From NCBI RefSeq assembly GCF_024171925.1, contig NZ_JAMTCO010000004.1:1-64000 (forward strand): DNA of 64,000 nt, read 5' to 3'. The stretch comes from Actinokineospora diospyrosa. Its GTDB lineage: Bacteria > Actinomycetota > Actinomycetes > Mycobacteriales > Pseudonocardiaceae. A program made the position numbers and the translations under genes. Shown here one piece after another: positions 20,361 through 27,756 of this stretch. Every line of letters begins with the position of its first letter. Within the stretch, counting starts at the first letter, position 1. A model generated the notes under the pieces. It worked only from the letters and a program-made list of their open reading frames with translations, searched no databases and was not told where the DNA came from.

Positions 20361-20759
20361 ATGACCGTCGCCGAGGAGTACGCGCACCGCCACACCGCCG
20401 AGGAGGCCGCGGTGGTGCTCGCGCTGCACGGGGCCGTCAGCGCCGCCCACGAGTTCGACGTGGCGGTCAAGTACGGGCTGCTGATGTACACCGTGGACGG
20501 TGGGTGGCGGCACTGGGTCGCGGGGATCAACGTCACCAAGCGCGGCGCGTGCCTGCGGTTCCTGTGGGGCGTGCTGCTCGAGGACCCGCTGCACGTGCTG
20601 CGCAAGGGCAGTTCCACGCTGATGACCTGGGACTTCGCCCTCGACACCGAGATCGACACGGTGCGGGTCGGCGACTACGTGCGCGAGGCCGTGGCCAAGC
20701 GCGAGCACTTCAAGGCCAACGCCGACGAGATCGCGGCTGAGGCGAAACGCTTGCGTTGA
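20361..20759 (+). CDS. DUF1801 domain-containing protein
   Basis: A 132-residue protein resembling the DUF1801 (YdhG-like) family: a small alpha/beta protein with AVKYGLLMYTVDGGWRHWVA and a conserved aromatic strand RFLWGVLLEDP. The molecular function of the family is not established. The ATG at 20361 follows TACCGT (20349-20354) by six bases, indicating a leaderless transcript. It ends 29 bases before the MerR gene. Confidence 0.75.
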   Translation: MTVAEEYAHRHTAEEAAVVLALHGAVSAAHEFDVAVKYGLLMYTVDGGWRHWVAGINVTKRGACLRFLWGVLLEDPLHVLRKGSSTLMTWDFALDTEIDTVRVGDYVREAVAKREHFKANADEIAAEAKRLR

Positions 20760-20788
20760 CGCGGGCGGCAACGTTTACCGTCGGTCCC

Positions 20789-21178
20789 ATGCGGATCGGT
20801 GAGCTGGCCAAACGTGCCGGGACGACGACGCGCGCGCTGCGCTTCTACGAGGCCCAGGGCCTGCTCGCCGCCCAGCGCGCCGCCAACGGCTACCGCGAGT
20901 ACGACGAGGCCGACCTGCGTGTGGTCGCCGAGATCCGCGCCCTGCAGGCCGCCGGGTTCAGCCTCGCCGACACCCGCCCGTTCGTCGCCTGCCTGCGCGC
21001 GGGCAACGCGGCGGGCGACGCGTGCGCGGACTCGGTCGAGGCCTACCGCCGCAAACTCGCCGAGGTCGAGGCCTGCCTGGCCCAACTCACCGACCTGCGC
21101 ACCGACCTCACCCGCAAACTCGCCGCCGCCCTGGCCCGCGACCCCCACCCCACCTGCACCGTCGAGGAGACCCCATGA
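20789..21178 (+). CDS. MerR family transcriptional regulator
   Basis: A 129-residue regulator. The N-terminal MerR helix-turn-helix and wing are clear (MRIGELAKRAGTTTRALRFY, ANGYREYDEADL), followed by a dimer helix. Several Cys residues in the C-terminal half (VACLRAG, GDACADS, VEACLAQ, HPTCTVE) could sense redox state or metal. A TACCGT box (20776-20781) seven bases before the ATG suggests leaderless transcription. Its stop overlaps the thioredoxin start (ATGA), so it probably controls that gene in response to thiol stress. Confidence 0.9.
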   Translation: MRIGELAKRAGTTTRALRFYEAQGLLAAQRAANGYREYDEADLRVVAEIRALQAAGFSLADTRPFVACLRAGNAAGDACADSVEAYRRKLAEVEACLAQLTDLRTDLTRKLAAALARDPHPTCTVEETP

Positions 21179-21486
21179 TCACCGCCACCGACACCACCTT
21201 CGCCGACACCGTCCTGGCCGCTGACGGCCTGGTCCTGGTCGACTTCTGGGCCCAGTGGTGCCCGCCGTGCCACATGATCGCCCCGGTGCTCGACGAGATC
21301 GCCAAGGAGCGGCCGATCACGGTGGTCAAGGTGAACACCGACGAGAACCCGGGGGTCGCCCGCGACTACCAGGTGCTCTCGCTGCCGACCCTGATGCTCT
21401 TCCAGGACGGCCGCCCGGTGATGACCCTGGTCGGCGCCCGCCCCAAAGTCCGGCTGCTGGAAGAGCTCGACAAGGCCGTTGCCTGA
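21175..21486 (+). CDS. Thioredoxin with CPPC active site
   Basis: A 103-residue single-domain thioredoxin (VDFWAQWCPPCHMIAPVLDE; cis-Pro in SLPTLMLF). The active site is WCPPC instead of the common WCGPC, a change expected to shift redox potential. The ATG overlaps the MerR stop. A cytoplasmic thiol-disulfide reductant; the partner reductase is not in the window. Confidence 0.92.
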   Translation: MITATDTTFADTVLAADGLVLVDFWAQWCPPCHMIAPVLDEIAKERPITVVKVNTDENPGVARDYQVLSLPTLMLFQDGRPVMTLVGARPKVRLLEELDKAVA

Positions 21487-21498
21487 GGCACCGGCCCG

Positions 21499-21738
21499 TC
21501 AGCGCCGGATGTCGGTGCCAGCCTCGGTGACGAACCGGTGGACCAGGTCGAACGGGAGGGGCTCGTCGGTGAACACCCTGATCGTGAAGGCGCCGGTGGT
21601 GTCGTCGAGGAACACCTCGGCGACCTGCCCCCGACCCGCCTCCTCCAGCTCCCAGCCGTAGCCGTCGCGGGTGGAGACGTCGCTGAACGCGGTGACGGCG
21701 TAGTGGCGGCCGTCGTACTCCCACGGTGGTCGGGTCAC
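21499..21738 (-). CDS. Hypothetical protein, 79 residues
   Basis: A small soluble protein rich in aromatic and acidic residues (YGWELEEAGRGQVAEVFLDD, then beta-like TGAFTIRVFTDEPLPFDLVH). No family recognised. It ends 12 bases from the thioredoxin gene, convergent. It lies downstream of a GyrI-like remnant. Confidence 0.55.
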   Translation of the reverse strand: MTRPPWEYDGRHYAVTAFSDVSTRDGYGWELEEAGRGQVAEVFLDDTTGAFTIRVFTDEPLPFDLVHRFVTEAGTDIRR

Positions 21739-21739
21739 C

Positions 21740-22003
21740 GCGCCAGTGTGCGCCTGCTCGCCAGGTGGGTTCGATGGGCAGCCACAGCTCGCAGGTGGCG
21801 GTGCTGAAGTCGGGCGCGCGGTCGAGGATGGTGACGATCGACGGGCCGGGGCGCAGGCGCCACGGGTTGGCGGGGAACCAGTCCGTGGCGGTGGCGGCCC
21901 AGGTGGTCTGCGGGGCGTCCGGGTAGGTACCGCTGGTGCGGAAGACCGCCCAGGTGCCCGCCGGGACCCGCGACCGAGCCGGACCCACTGCTCCGCCGAG
22001 CAT
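21740..22003 (-). pseudogene. Truncated GyrI-like effector-binding domain
   Basis: About 75 residues match the last part of AraC-associated GyrI-like effector-binding domains (VPAGTWAVFRTSG, then TDWFPANPWRLRPGP and TCELWLPIEP). The N-terminal DNA-binding region and first strands are missing. The frame runs without a stop past the normal domain end into the next gene. It begins directly after the hydrolase stop codon (TGAATG). It looks like a decayed 3' fragment rather than a working protein. Confidence 0.5.
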
Positions 22004-22963
22004 TCATCGGGCCAGGTGGGCGAGGGAGAGGATCAGGTGCGCCGACTCCGGGTGGATGATGTCGGCGTGGGCGCCTGCGGGGAGCAGTCGGTGGCCTTTG
22101 CGGAAGCGCCAGGTGGCGTCGACGTTCACCACGGGGGTGGGGAAGTCGGCGGCGGTGTAGGGCTCGTCGAGGCGGTGTAGGCGGGTGGGGGTGATCTGGT
22201 CGGGTGGGAGGGTGGCGCCTCGGAAGCCGACGCCGGGGGTGGATTCGGCGAGGCGGTGCCAGAGGCCGACCGCGCGGTCGGTGGTGGCGTGGGTCAGGAC
22301 GACCGGGCCCGCGATGGGGGAATCCGCTACCAGGCGGGGGAAGCGTTGGGTGAGCGAGTCGTGCGGGGCGGCCATCTGGAACAGGACCAGGGTGTCCGCC
22401 GCGTACGGGTACCGGGGATCGGCGCGGTTCCAGCCGAGGGTGCCCGGCCGCGACTCCGCGGCCCACTGGATGGCCTCGGCGAGGAAGCGGCAGCCGAACG
22501 AGTGGCCGATCAGGTGCAGGTACTGACCGCCCGCGGTGCGCAGGGTGCCGTTCGGGCGGGTCCGGTTGGTGTTGAGGTAGCCGAGGAGTTGGGCGAGCAC
22601 GTCGGCGGCGTGGCCGGTGGTCGACATCAGGTGGGCGCGGTCGCGGACGCGGCGGTACCCGCGCAGGAACGGGCTGCTCTGCGACGGCCACCGGACGATA
22701 ACGTAGTGGCAGGCCCAAGGCAGGGCGGGGTACCGGGGGCCGTAGGCCCCGTCGATGACGGCGATGAACCGCTCCGCCCTGGCCAGGGCGGTCGCCGGGG
22801 TGTTGCGCCAGCCGTGCACCAGCACCACGATGTCGGTCGCCGTCTCGGGTACCGCCAGGTGCCGGTCGAGGAAACCCGCGACGGCCGCGCCGCGCACCGC
22901 CTGGCCGGTCGTCGGGTCCACCGGGTTCCCCTCGGCGTCGAGGTCGAGAACGACCCGGCTCAT
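22004..22963 (-). CDS. Alpha/beta hydrolase, third gene of sigma-CHAT operon
   Basis: A 319-residue alpha/beta-hydrolase-fold protein. The oxyanion segment is IVVLVHGW, and the nucleophile elbow is LIGHSFGCR with Ser155. A late His near LLPAGAHADIIH could complete the triad. Substrate (ester, lipid or thioester) is unknown. The ATG overlaps the stop of the CHAT gene (ATGA), and the CHAT gene overlaps the sigma gene in the same way, so all three are made together. It may be the effector of the system. Confidence 0.85.
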   Translation of the reverse strand: MSRVVLDLDAEGNPVDPTTGQAVRGAAVAGFLDRHLAVPETATDIVVLVHGWRNTPATALARAERFIAVIDGAYGPRYPALPWACHYVIVRWPSQSSPFLRGYRRVRDRAHLMSTTGHAADVLAQLLGYLNTNRTRPNGTLRTAGGQYLHLIGHSFGCRFLAEAIQWAAESRPGTLGWNRADPRYPYAADTLVLFQMAAPHDSLTQRFPRLVADSPIAGPVVLTHATTDRAVGLWHRLAESTPGVGFRGATLPPDQITPTRLHRLDEPYTAADFPTPVVNVDATWRFRKGHRLLPAGAHADIIHPESAHLILSLAHLAR

Positions 22964-24231
22964 ACCCCCTCCCCCGGCGCGAGGTGGACGTCGATGCCCC
23001 GGTAGAGGGAGAAGATCAGGCCGAGCGGGTTGCGGTACCGGTCGAGGAACTCCCGGGTGAGCCCCCGCACGGCGTCGCCCAGCCGCGTGTGCGGGACGAG
23101 GAACGCGGCGAACAGGCGCAGCGCGTAGACCCGCGCGAACGCCCTCGGCAGGTCGATCTGCGGCCCCACCAGGCAGCGGGCACCGTGGTGCAGCAAGTGG
23201 TGCCCGAACGCCGGGTAGAACACCGAGGCGAGCTGACCGCCCTGGCAGGCACCGACGAACACCACCGGGCTGCTCGGCAGCGCCATCCCCGACAACCACG
23301 CCAGCACCTCGGTGCCGTAGATCTTCTCGTCGTCGGCGAGCACGAGGTAGGCGCGCTCGTCGGTACCGCCGACCCGGCCGTGGCAGCCGAAGTACACGAT
23401 GTGGTCGGCGAACGCCGGGTCGCGCATCGCCTCGGCGAGCGCGACCTTGCTCGTGCGCACGGTGGTGACCGCGTTCTCGGTGAAGAAGTCGACGACCGGT
23501 GCCACGTAAGGCGTCGGCGGGTACTCCTCGTCGACCCGGTGGTCCACGTTGAGCCCCACGCGGGCGAGGGCGCCCGGCAGCGCGATGCGGCTGTCGAACC
23601 CGGGCCAGCGGGAGAAGTTGTGCTCCACCAGGTGCTGGTAGCCCCAGAACCCCTCTGGCCGCCACCGGTAGCCGCTCGCCCAGACCGAGTCCTGGTCCGA
23701 CAGCGGGACGTAGAGCATGCACCAGGGCACGAACACGTCGTCGGACTCCACGGTGATCACGTGCTCCCCGCCCCGCAGCGCCCGGGTCAGGTGGTCGGCG
23801 ATCTCCTTGAGCCCGGCGTCGCCGTTGGCGAACAGCAGGCAGAACAGGGTGTACCCGGCCCTGGCGAGCGCCAGGGCGGCCCGGTCAGCGCGCTCGTGCT
23901 CGGCGGGCGCCGACAGGTCCCACTCGTCCACGAACGGCCGCCGCGTCGGCCGGACGCCCGGGTCGACGTGGTCGATGAGCTCCCGCTGCCACACCGCCCG
24001 CAGGTCCTCGATCCCGTCGCGCACGACGTCCACCGACAGCGACAGCGTCCCCTGGTACCCGCCGCCACCGTCCTCGGGGAACGCGCTTCCCCAGGCTTGC
24101 ACCAGGAATCGGTTGCCGACCTGGATGAACCGGAGGTGGATGCCGCGCTCGCGGTTGTACCGGTCGTCGGGAACCGACCGCAGCCGGTCGCTGTGGTCGA
24201 TCGTCACCGAGGTCACCAACGAGGACGTCAC
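22960..24231 (-). CDS. CHAT-domain (caspase-like) protease
   Basis: A 423-residue protein. The C-terminal half is a CHAT domain with the catalytic pair His284 (YFGCHGRVGG) and Cys329 (VFVGACQGGQ). A LSRADDE-like loop separates them. The N-terminal 200 residues are an alpha/beta region without recognised TPR repeats, probably a sensor or partner-binding part. The GTG start overlaps the sigma factor stop (GTGA). CHAT proteases are triggered effectors; the sigma factor or hydrolase next to it are candidate substrates. Confidence 0.85.
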   Translation of the reverse strand: MTSSLVTSVTIDHSDRLRSVPDDRYNRERGIHLRFIQVGNRFLVQAWGSAFPEDGGGGYQGTLSLSVDVVRDGIEDLRAVWQRELIDHVDPGVRPTRRPFVDEWDLSAPAEHERADRAALALARAGYTLFCLLFANGDAGLKEIADHLTRALRGGEHVITVESDDVFVPWCMLYVPLSDQDSVWASGYRWRPEGFWGYQHLVEHNFSRWPGFDSRIALPGALARVGLNVDHRVDEEYPPTPYVAPVVDFFTENAVTTVRTSKVALAEAMRDPAFADHIVYFGCHGRVGGTDERAYLVLADDEKIYGTEVLAWLSGMALPSSPVVFVGACQGGQLASVFYPAFGHHLLHHGARCLVGPQIDLPRAFARVYALRLFAAFLVPHTRLGDAVRGLTREFLDRYRNPLGLIFSLYRGIDVHLAPGEGV

Positions 24232-25166
24232 GGCTCGCTCACCTCCAGCTCCGCGCGGACCTCCTGCAGCAGCTGCCCGCCGCCGACCAGGTAGACCCGG
24301 AAGACCAACCGCAGGGCGCCGCTCTCGCCGGGGACGACCTCGAACACGACGGGCTCGCTCGTGCGGTCCAACCCCAGCTCCACGACACGGGTCATCGGCC
24401 GGACAGCCGCTCCCTCGGCGTGCAGCAACACCCGCAACGGAACGGGTCGCGCGCTTGGCGCACGCAGCCCGACATGGGCGCCGCTCGGGACGACAAAGGC
24501 GAAGTCCACCTCGAGCGGTTGCCCCTGCCGCAACTCATCGCCGGACCGGAGGCCGACGCGGGCCTCGCGGGCGGACAGCGGGATCGGCGCGGACGGGTCC
24601 GGGTCGTACAGGGCGCGCAAGGCGGCCAGACATCGGCTCCTGGTCGGTCCGATACTCCCCGCAGGCATCCGGAGAATCGCGGCCAAGACCTCGTAGTCCT
24701 GTCTGCGCGCGAGGACTGTCAATCGCAACAGCTCCTGGCACCGGGCATCGAGGCGGTGGAACGCTTGCCACAGCGGGTCGTTGCCGACCCAGAGCGGTTC
24801 GGGGGTGTCCCCCCGAAGTCGGGCCACCTGCGCAGCGTCCCTGCGGGACCGCTTGGCTTCCCGCCGGGTCGTGGTGATCAACCATCCGACAACCGCGCGT
24901 GGCTCGGCGATCGAGTCGACGTGGCGCAAGAGGGCCAACCACACCGTTTGCACGACGTCTTCGGCATCGGGAACGTCTAAGCCCACGCCGCGCGCTATGT
25001 GCCACACGACCGGGGACAGGTCGGCGACGAGCGCGTCGAGCGCGCGCCGATCACCGTCGCGGGCGGCGACGACACAGGCGGCGAACCGGTCGGTCCCGGT
25101 CAGGTGTTCCCACGGGATCCCCCCGTGCCGAGTCGTCTTCCAGTCGCTGTCGACCAGCGCCCTCAA
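24228..25166 (-). CDS. ECF-like sigma-70 factor with C-terminal beta domain
   Basis: A 312-residue protein. Region 2 (about 35-100) contains DAEDVVQTVWLALLRHVDSI. Region 4 has a helix-turn-helix, YEVLAAILRMPAGSIGPTRS (about 160-180). Beyond normal ECF length, about 110 residues form a beta-rich extension (PLRVLLHAEGAAVRPMTRVV, then FRVYLVGGGQLLQEVRAELE) that may bind a partner or be cleaved. A TTG start at 25166 is forced by an in-frame TAA just upstream. First gene of the sigma-CHAT-hydrolase operon. Confidence 0.85.
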   Translation of the reverse strand: MRALVDSDWKTTRHGGIPWEHLTGTDRFAACVVAARDGDRRALDALVADLSPVVWHIARGVGLDVPDAEDVVQTVWLALLRHVDSIAEPRAVVGWLITTTRREAKRSRRDAAQVARLRGDTPEPLWVGNDPLWQAFHRLDARCQELLRLTVLARRQDYEVLAAILRMPAGSIGPTRSRCLAALRALYDPDPSAPIPLSAREARVGLRSGDELRQGQPLEVDFAFVVPSGAHVGLRAPSARPVPLRVLLHAEGAAVRPMTRVVELGLDRTSEPVVFEVVPGESGALRLVFRVYLVGGGQLLQEVRAELEVSEP

Positions 25167-25367
25167 CCCCTTCCGCCCCCGTTAACGGAGTATCGGTTCT
25201 CGGCGGCGACCGTTAGCGGGTGTCCCTGCCAGGGTTGCGTTGGTGCGGCTGGGAGCCGCACCGGAACCTGATCGATCCGGTGCGACCGGACGTTCCCGCC
25301 GAACAGCCCGTCATCATGCCGGACGTGCCCTACCGTCCAGACAACGACAGTCAGGGGGGCTGGGGAC

Positions 25368-25760
25368 ATGGGTGCTCGTCGATGGGCAGCGGTGGCGGCG
25401 GCGCTATACGTGGTGTGGGGGCTGCTGCACTTGGGGCTCGGGGTGTCGATGGTGGTCGACGGCCTCGGGGATGGCGTTCCCGAGGCCGAACAGGCGGCGG
25501 AGAGCCTGATGTTCTTCCTCTGCGCGGCGGTGTTCGGCGGCCAGGCCATTTTCGTCGCGCTGGCCATGAACCGGGTCAACAGCCGGATCGGCTACTACCT
25601 CAACACAGTTGTCCTCGGTGTTGTCGACATCGCCTTCCTACTCGTCCTCGCCCTCCCGGGCCATGTCGACCCGGTCGGCGGCGCGTCAGGCCCCGCGATC
25701 TGGCTCGTCGCCACCGTTTGCGCCACCGTGGCCTTGCGGCGCGGTCCGGTGAGCACGTGA
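25368..25760 (+). CDS. Small four-helix membrane protein
   Basis: A 130-residue protein with four hydrophobic segments (about 7-28, 47-66, 80-98, 108-124). No motif or family is recognised. The ATG at 25368 has GGGGGGCTGGGG upstream. It is divergent from the sigma-CHAT operon across 200 bases, so it could be a target of that sigma factor, but no promoter match was established. Confidence 0.65.
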   Translation: MGARRWAAVAAALYVVWGLLHLGLGVSMVVDGLGDGVPEAEQAAESLMFFLCAAVFGGQAIFVALAMNRVNSRIGYYLNTVVLGVVDIAFLLVLALPGHVDPVGGASGPAIWLVATVCATVALRRGPVST

Positions 25761-25770
25761 AAAGGCCGAA

Positions 25771-25800
25771 GCCCCGGCGGGTGGGACTACCTGCCGGGGC
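25771..25800. terminator. Bidirectional hairpin terminator
   Basis: GCCCCGGC (25771-25778) pairs with GCCGGGGC (25793-25800), and the stem extends inward by four further pairs. AAAA at 25760-25763 gives a T-run on the minus strand. It separates the membrane protein from the convergent snapalysin-like gene. Confidence 0.7.
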
Positions 25801-25864
25801 CTCGGGTGGTGCGGTCGACGCGGCGTGGGACCCGCCGGGGGACAGACCGCGGGGGTGGGGCTGG

Positions 25865-26431
25865 TCAGCCGGTGTAGGGGCCGGACTTGACGACGGGGGC
25901 GAAGGCGGCGAGGCGGCCGCCACCGGCGAGCTGGTTGACCCGGGCGGCTTCCTGGGCGTTGGGGTAGGGGTTGCGGCAGGAGGTGCCCGCGGAGCCGCCG
26001 GACATCAGGTAGGAGCAGATGCCGTTGTAGGTGTCGGGCAGGCCGAGGCCGTGGCCCATCTCGTGGGCGACGATGCGCAGGGCGTCGTTGCCCGCGGCGA
26101 CGTCGCGGGTGTCGATGTAGATGGTGGCGCAGCCGAAGCCGCAGGGGTACGCCCGCGAGCCGCCACCGGTCGTGGCGGCGATGCGGATGGTGGCGCTACC
26201 GCCGCGGACCAGGCGCAGGTTGGGGACCCGGGAGTTCCAGATCTGGGCGGCCTGGTCGGCCTGGGCGCTGTAGGAGCTCGCGCTGTAGTAGACCGTGCGG
26301 GCGGCCGCGGCGGCGGGTGCCGCGACGGAGGAGGCGGTCGGGGCGGCCGAGGCGGTGGCCGTGAGACCGGCCAGACCGAGGACCAGGGTGGCACCCGCGA
26401 TGAGGACGCGCGTGTATCCACGCAGGGACAT
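25865..26431 (-). CDS. Secreted snapalysin-type zinc protease (M7)
   Basis: A 188-residue extracellular neutral protease. A Sec signal peptide (VLIAGATLVLGLAGLTATAS) and short pro-region precede the mature enzyme. The zinc site HEMGHGLGLPD is visible with His123, Glu124, His127 and Asp133, the snapalysin pattern HExxHxxGxxD. Two Cys pairs (PCGFGC, and GICSY with TSCRN) fit disulfides. Size fits small neutral proteases of Streptomyces. An AT-richer 230-base region upstream probably holds its promoter. Confidence 0.92.
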   Translation of the reverse strand: MSLRGYTRVLIAGATLVLGLAGLTATASAAPTASSVAAPAAAAARTVYYSASSYSAQADQAAQIWNSRVPNLRLVRGGSATIRIAATTGGGSRAYPCGFGCATIYIDTRDVAAGNDALRIVAHEMGHGLGLPDTYNGICSYLMSGGSAGTSCRNPYPNAQEAARVNQLAGGGRLAAFAPVVKSGPYTG

Positions 26432-26662
26432 AAGGCTCTCCTAGCGTTTGCGATGCAGGGAAAGTGTTCTCGCGAACACCGGCTCACCGAGTGTAGGAAC
26501 CCGCATCACGGTCAGATATAGGTCGGACACATAAAGCGACCTTATTACGCCGAGCTAGTTCACATAACCGCAGGTGACGTGGGCCGATCGTGTGACCCAA
26601 AGGTGACAAGTGGGGATTTCCCAGATGTAACGGGACGATTGTTCGCCGTACAAGAGAAAGTC

Positions 26663-26992
26663 TCATCCACGCAGCGCGTCACCGTGCTCGAGCACCCAGT
26701 CCCCCAATGCGCGCAACGGGCCGTCGACCAGGCTCACGCCCAGTGCCGAGAGCGCGTACTCCACCCGCGGCGGCGCCTCGGCGAACCGGCGGCGCTCGAG
26801 CAGGCCGCGCTCGAGCAGGCGGCGCAGCGACTCGGTGAGCGCCTTGTCGCTGAGCCCGCCGACCGCGCGGCGCAGGTCCACCCGGCGCAGCGGTGCCGGG
26901 CGCAGGGCGGCGAGCAGCACCGGGTCCCACCGGTGCGCGAGCAGATCCGTGCCCGCCCGCAACCGGCAATCAGCGACCCAGTCCTCGCACAT
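26663..26992 (-). CDS. HxlR family transcriptional regulator
   Basis: A 109-residue winged-helix regulator with the HxlR layout: N-terminal Cys (MCEDW), DLLAHRWDPVLLAALRP, GGLSDKALTESLRRLLERGL recognition helix and a wing (PPRVEYALSALG). Divergent from the F420-reductase-like gene; a perfect palindrome lies between them. HxlR members often sense aldehydes or quinones and control the neighbouring oxidoreductase. Confidence 0.88.
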   Translation of the reverse strand: MCEDWVADCRLRAGTDLLAHRWDPVLLAALRPAPLRRVDLRRAVGGLSDKALTESLRRLLERGLLERRRFAEAPPRVEYALSALGVSLVDGPLRALGDWVLEHGDALRG

Positions 26993-27015
26993 GCCACCAT
27001 TCTGCGCGACCCGAA

Positions 27016-27033
27016 GCGCACCGTTCGGTGCGC
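27016..27033. promoter_or_regulatory. Candidate HxlR operator
   Basis: A perfect 18-bp inverted repeat (GCGCACCG-TT-CGGTGCGC) sits in the 64-base gap between the divergent HxlR gene and the F420-reductase-like gene. It lies 11 bases upstream of the TACCGT -10 (27045-27050) of the latter, so a bound dimer would overlap both promoters. Confidence 0.65.
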
Positions 27034-27056
27034 GTCGAACTCCCTACCGTCGCGGC

Positions 27057-27647
27057 ATGCGAATCGGAATCCTCGGCACCGGCGCGGTCGCGACCGCCCT
27101 CGGTGCGTCCTGGGCGGCACACGGGCACACCATCACCATCGCGGGCCGCTCCCCCGAGCGCGCCAAGGCCCTCGCGGACACATGGGGCGCGACAGCGGCA
27201 ACATTGCGCGAAGCGGCTAGCGCAGACGTCGTGTTGCTGGCGATCAGGTGGGAAGGCGTGCCAGACGTCCTCGATGCGACTCAGGGGCTACTCACCGGCA
27301 AGACACTGATCGACCCCAGCAACGCTGTCGAACACGGCGTCGGCGTGCTCCTGCCGCAGACCTCCGCGGCCGAGGAGATCGCTGAGCGCAGCGGTGCGCA
27401 CGTGGTCAAGGCGTTCCACCTGTTCCCCGCCGCCCACTGGGCCGCGGCCGCGGGCACCGTCGTGCCCCTCTGCGGCGACCACCGGGCGGCCCTGGACACC
27501 ACGGCGACCCTGGTGCGCGACCTCGGGGCCACCCCGGCCGTGCTCGGCCCGCTGAGCCGGGCCAGGCAACTGGAGGAGGTGGCGGGCTTCGTCATCGGCC
27601 TCGCGTTCGCGGGCACCAACCCCAACGCGGCCATCCCCCGCACGTGA
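27057..27647 (+). CDS. NADPH-dependent F420 reductase family oxidoreductase
   Basis: A 196-residue Rossmann protein. The dinucleotide loop is GILGTGAVATALG at the N-terminus, followed by AGRSPERAKAL (an Arg after the second strand fits NADP). The fold resembles F420-dependent NADP oxidoreductase-like proteins; actual cofactor use is unproven. The ATG follows TACCGT by six bases, so the mRNA is probably leaderless. Probably regulated by the divergent HxlR protein. Confidence 0.82.
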   Translation: MRIGILGTGAVATALGASWAAHGHTITIAGRSPERAKALADTWGATAATLREAASADVVLLAIRWEGVPDVLDATQGLLTGKTLIDPSNAVEHGVGVLLPQTSAAEEIAERSGAHVVKAFHLFPAAHWAAAAGTVVPLCGDHRAALDTTATLVRDLGATPAVLGPLSRARQLEEVAGFVIGLAFAGTNPNAAIPRT

Positions 27648-27651
27648 AGAA

Positions 27652-27687
27652 GGACCGGCCCCGGGGCAGGGTGCCCAGGGCCGGTCC
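27652..27687. terminator. Hairpin terminator
   Basis: GGACCGGCCC (27652-27661) pairs perfectly with GGGCCGGTCC (27678-27687) just after the oxidoreductase stop. It stands between convergent genes. Confidence 0.75.
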
Positions 27688-27756
27688 GAGTGGACCGCGG
27701 GGCGACCGCCGGGCCGGGAACACCGGCGGCCGTCCCGCGTTGCTCTCACCAGGACA

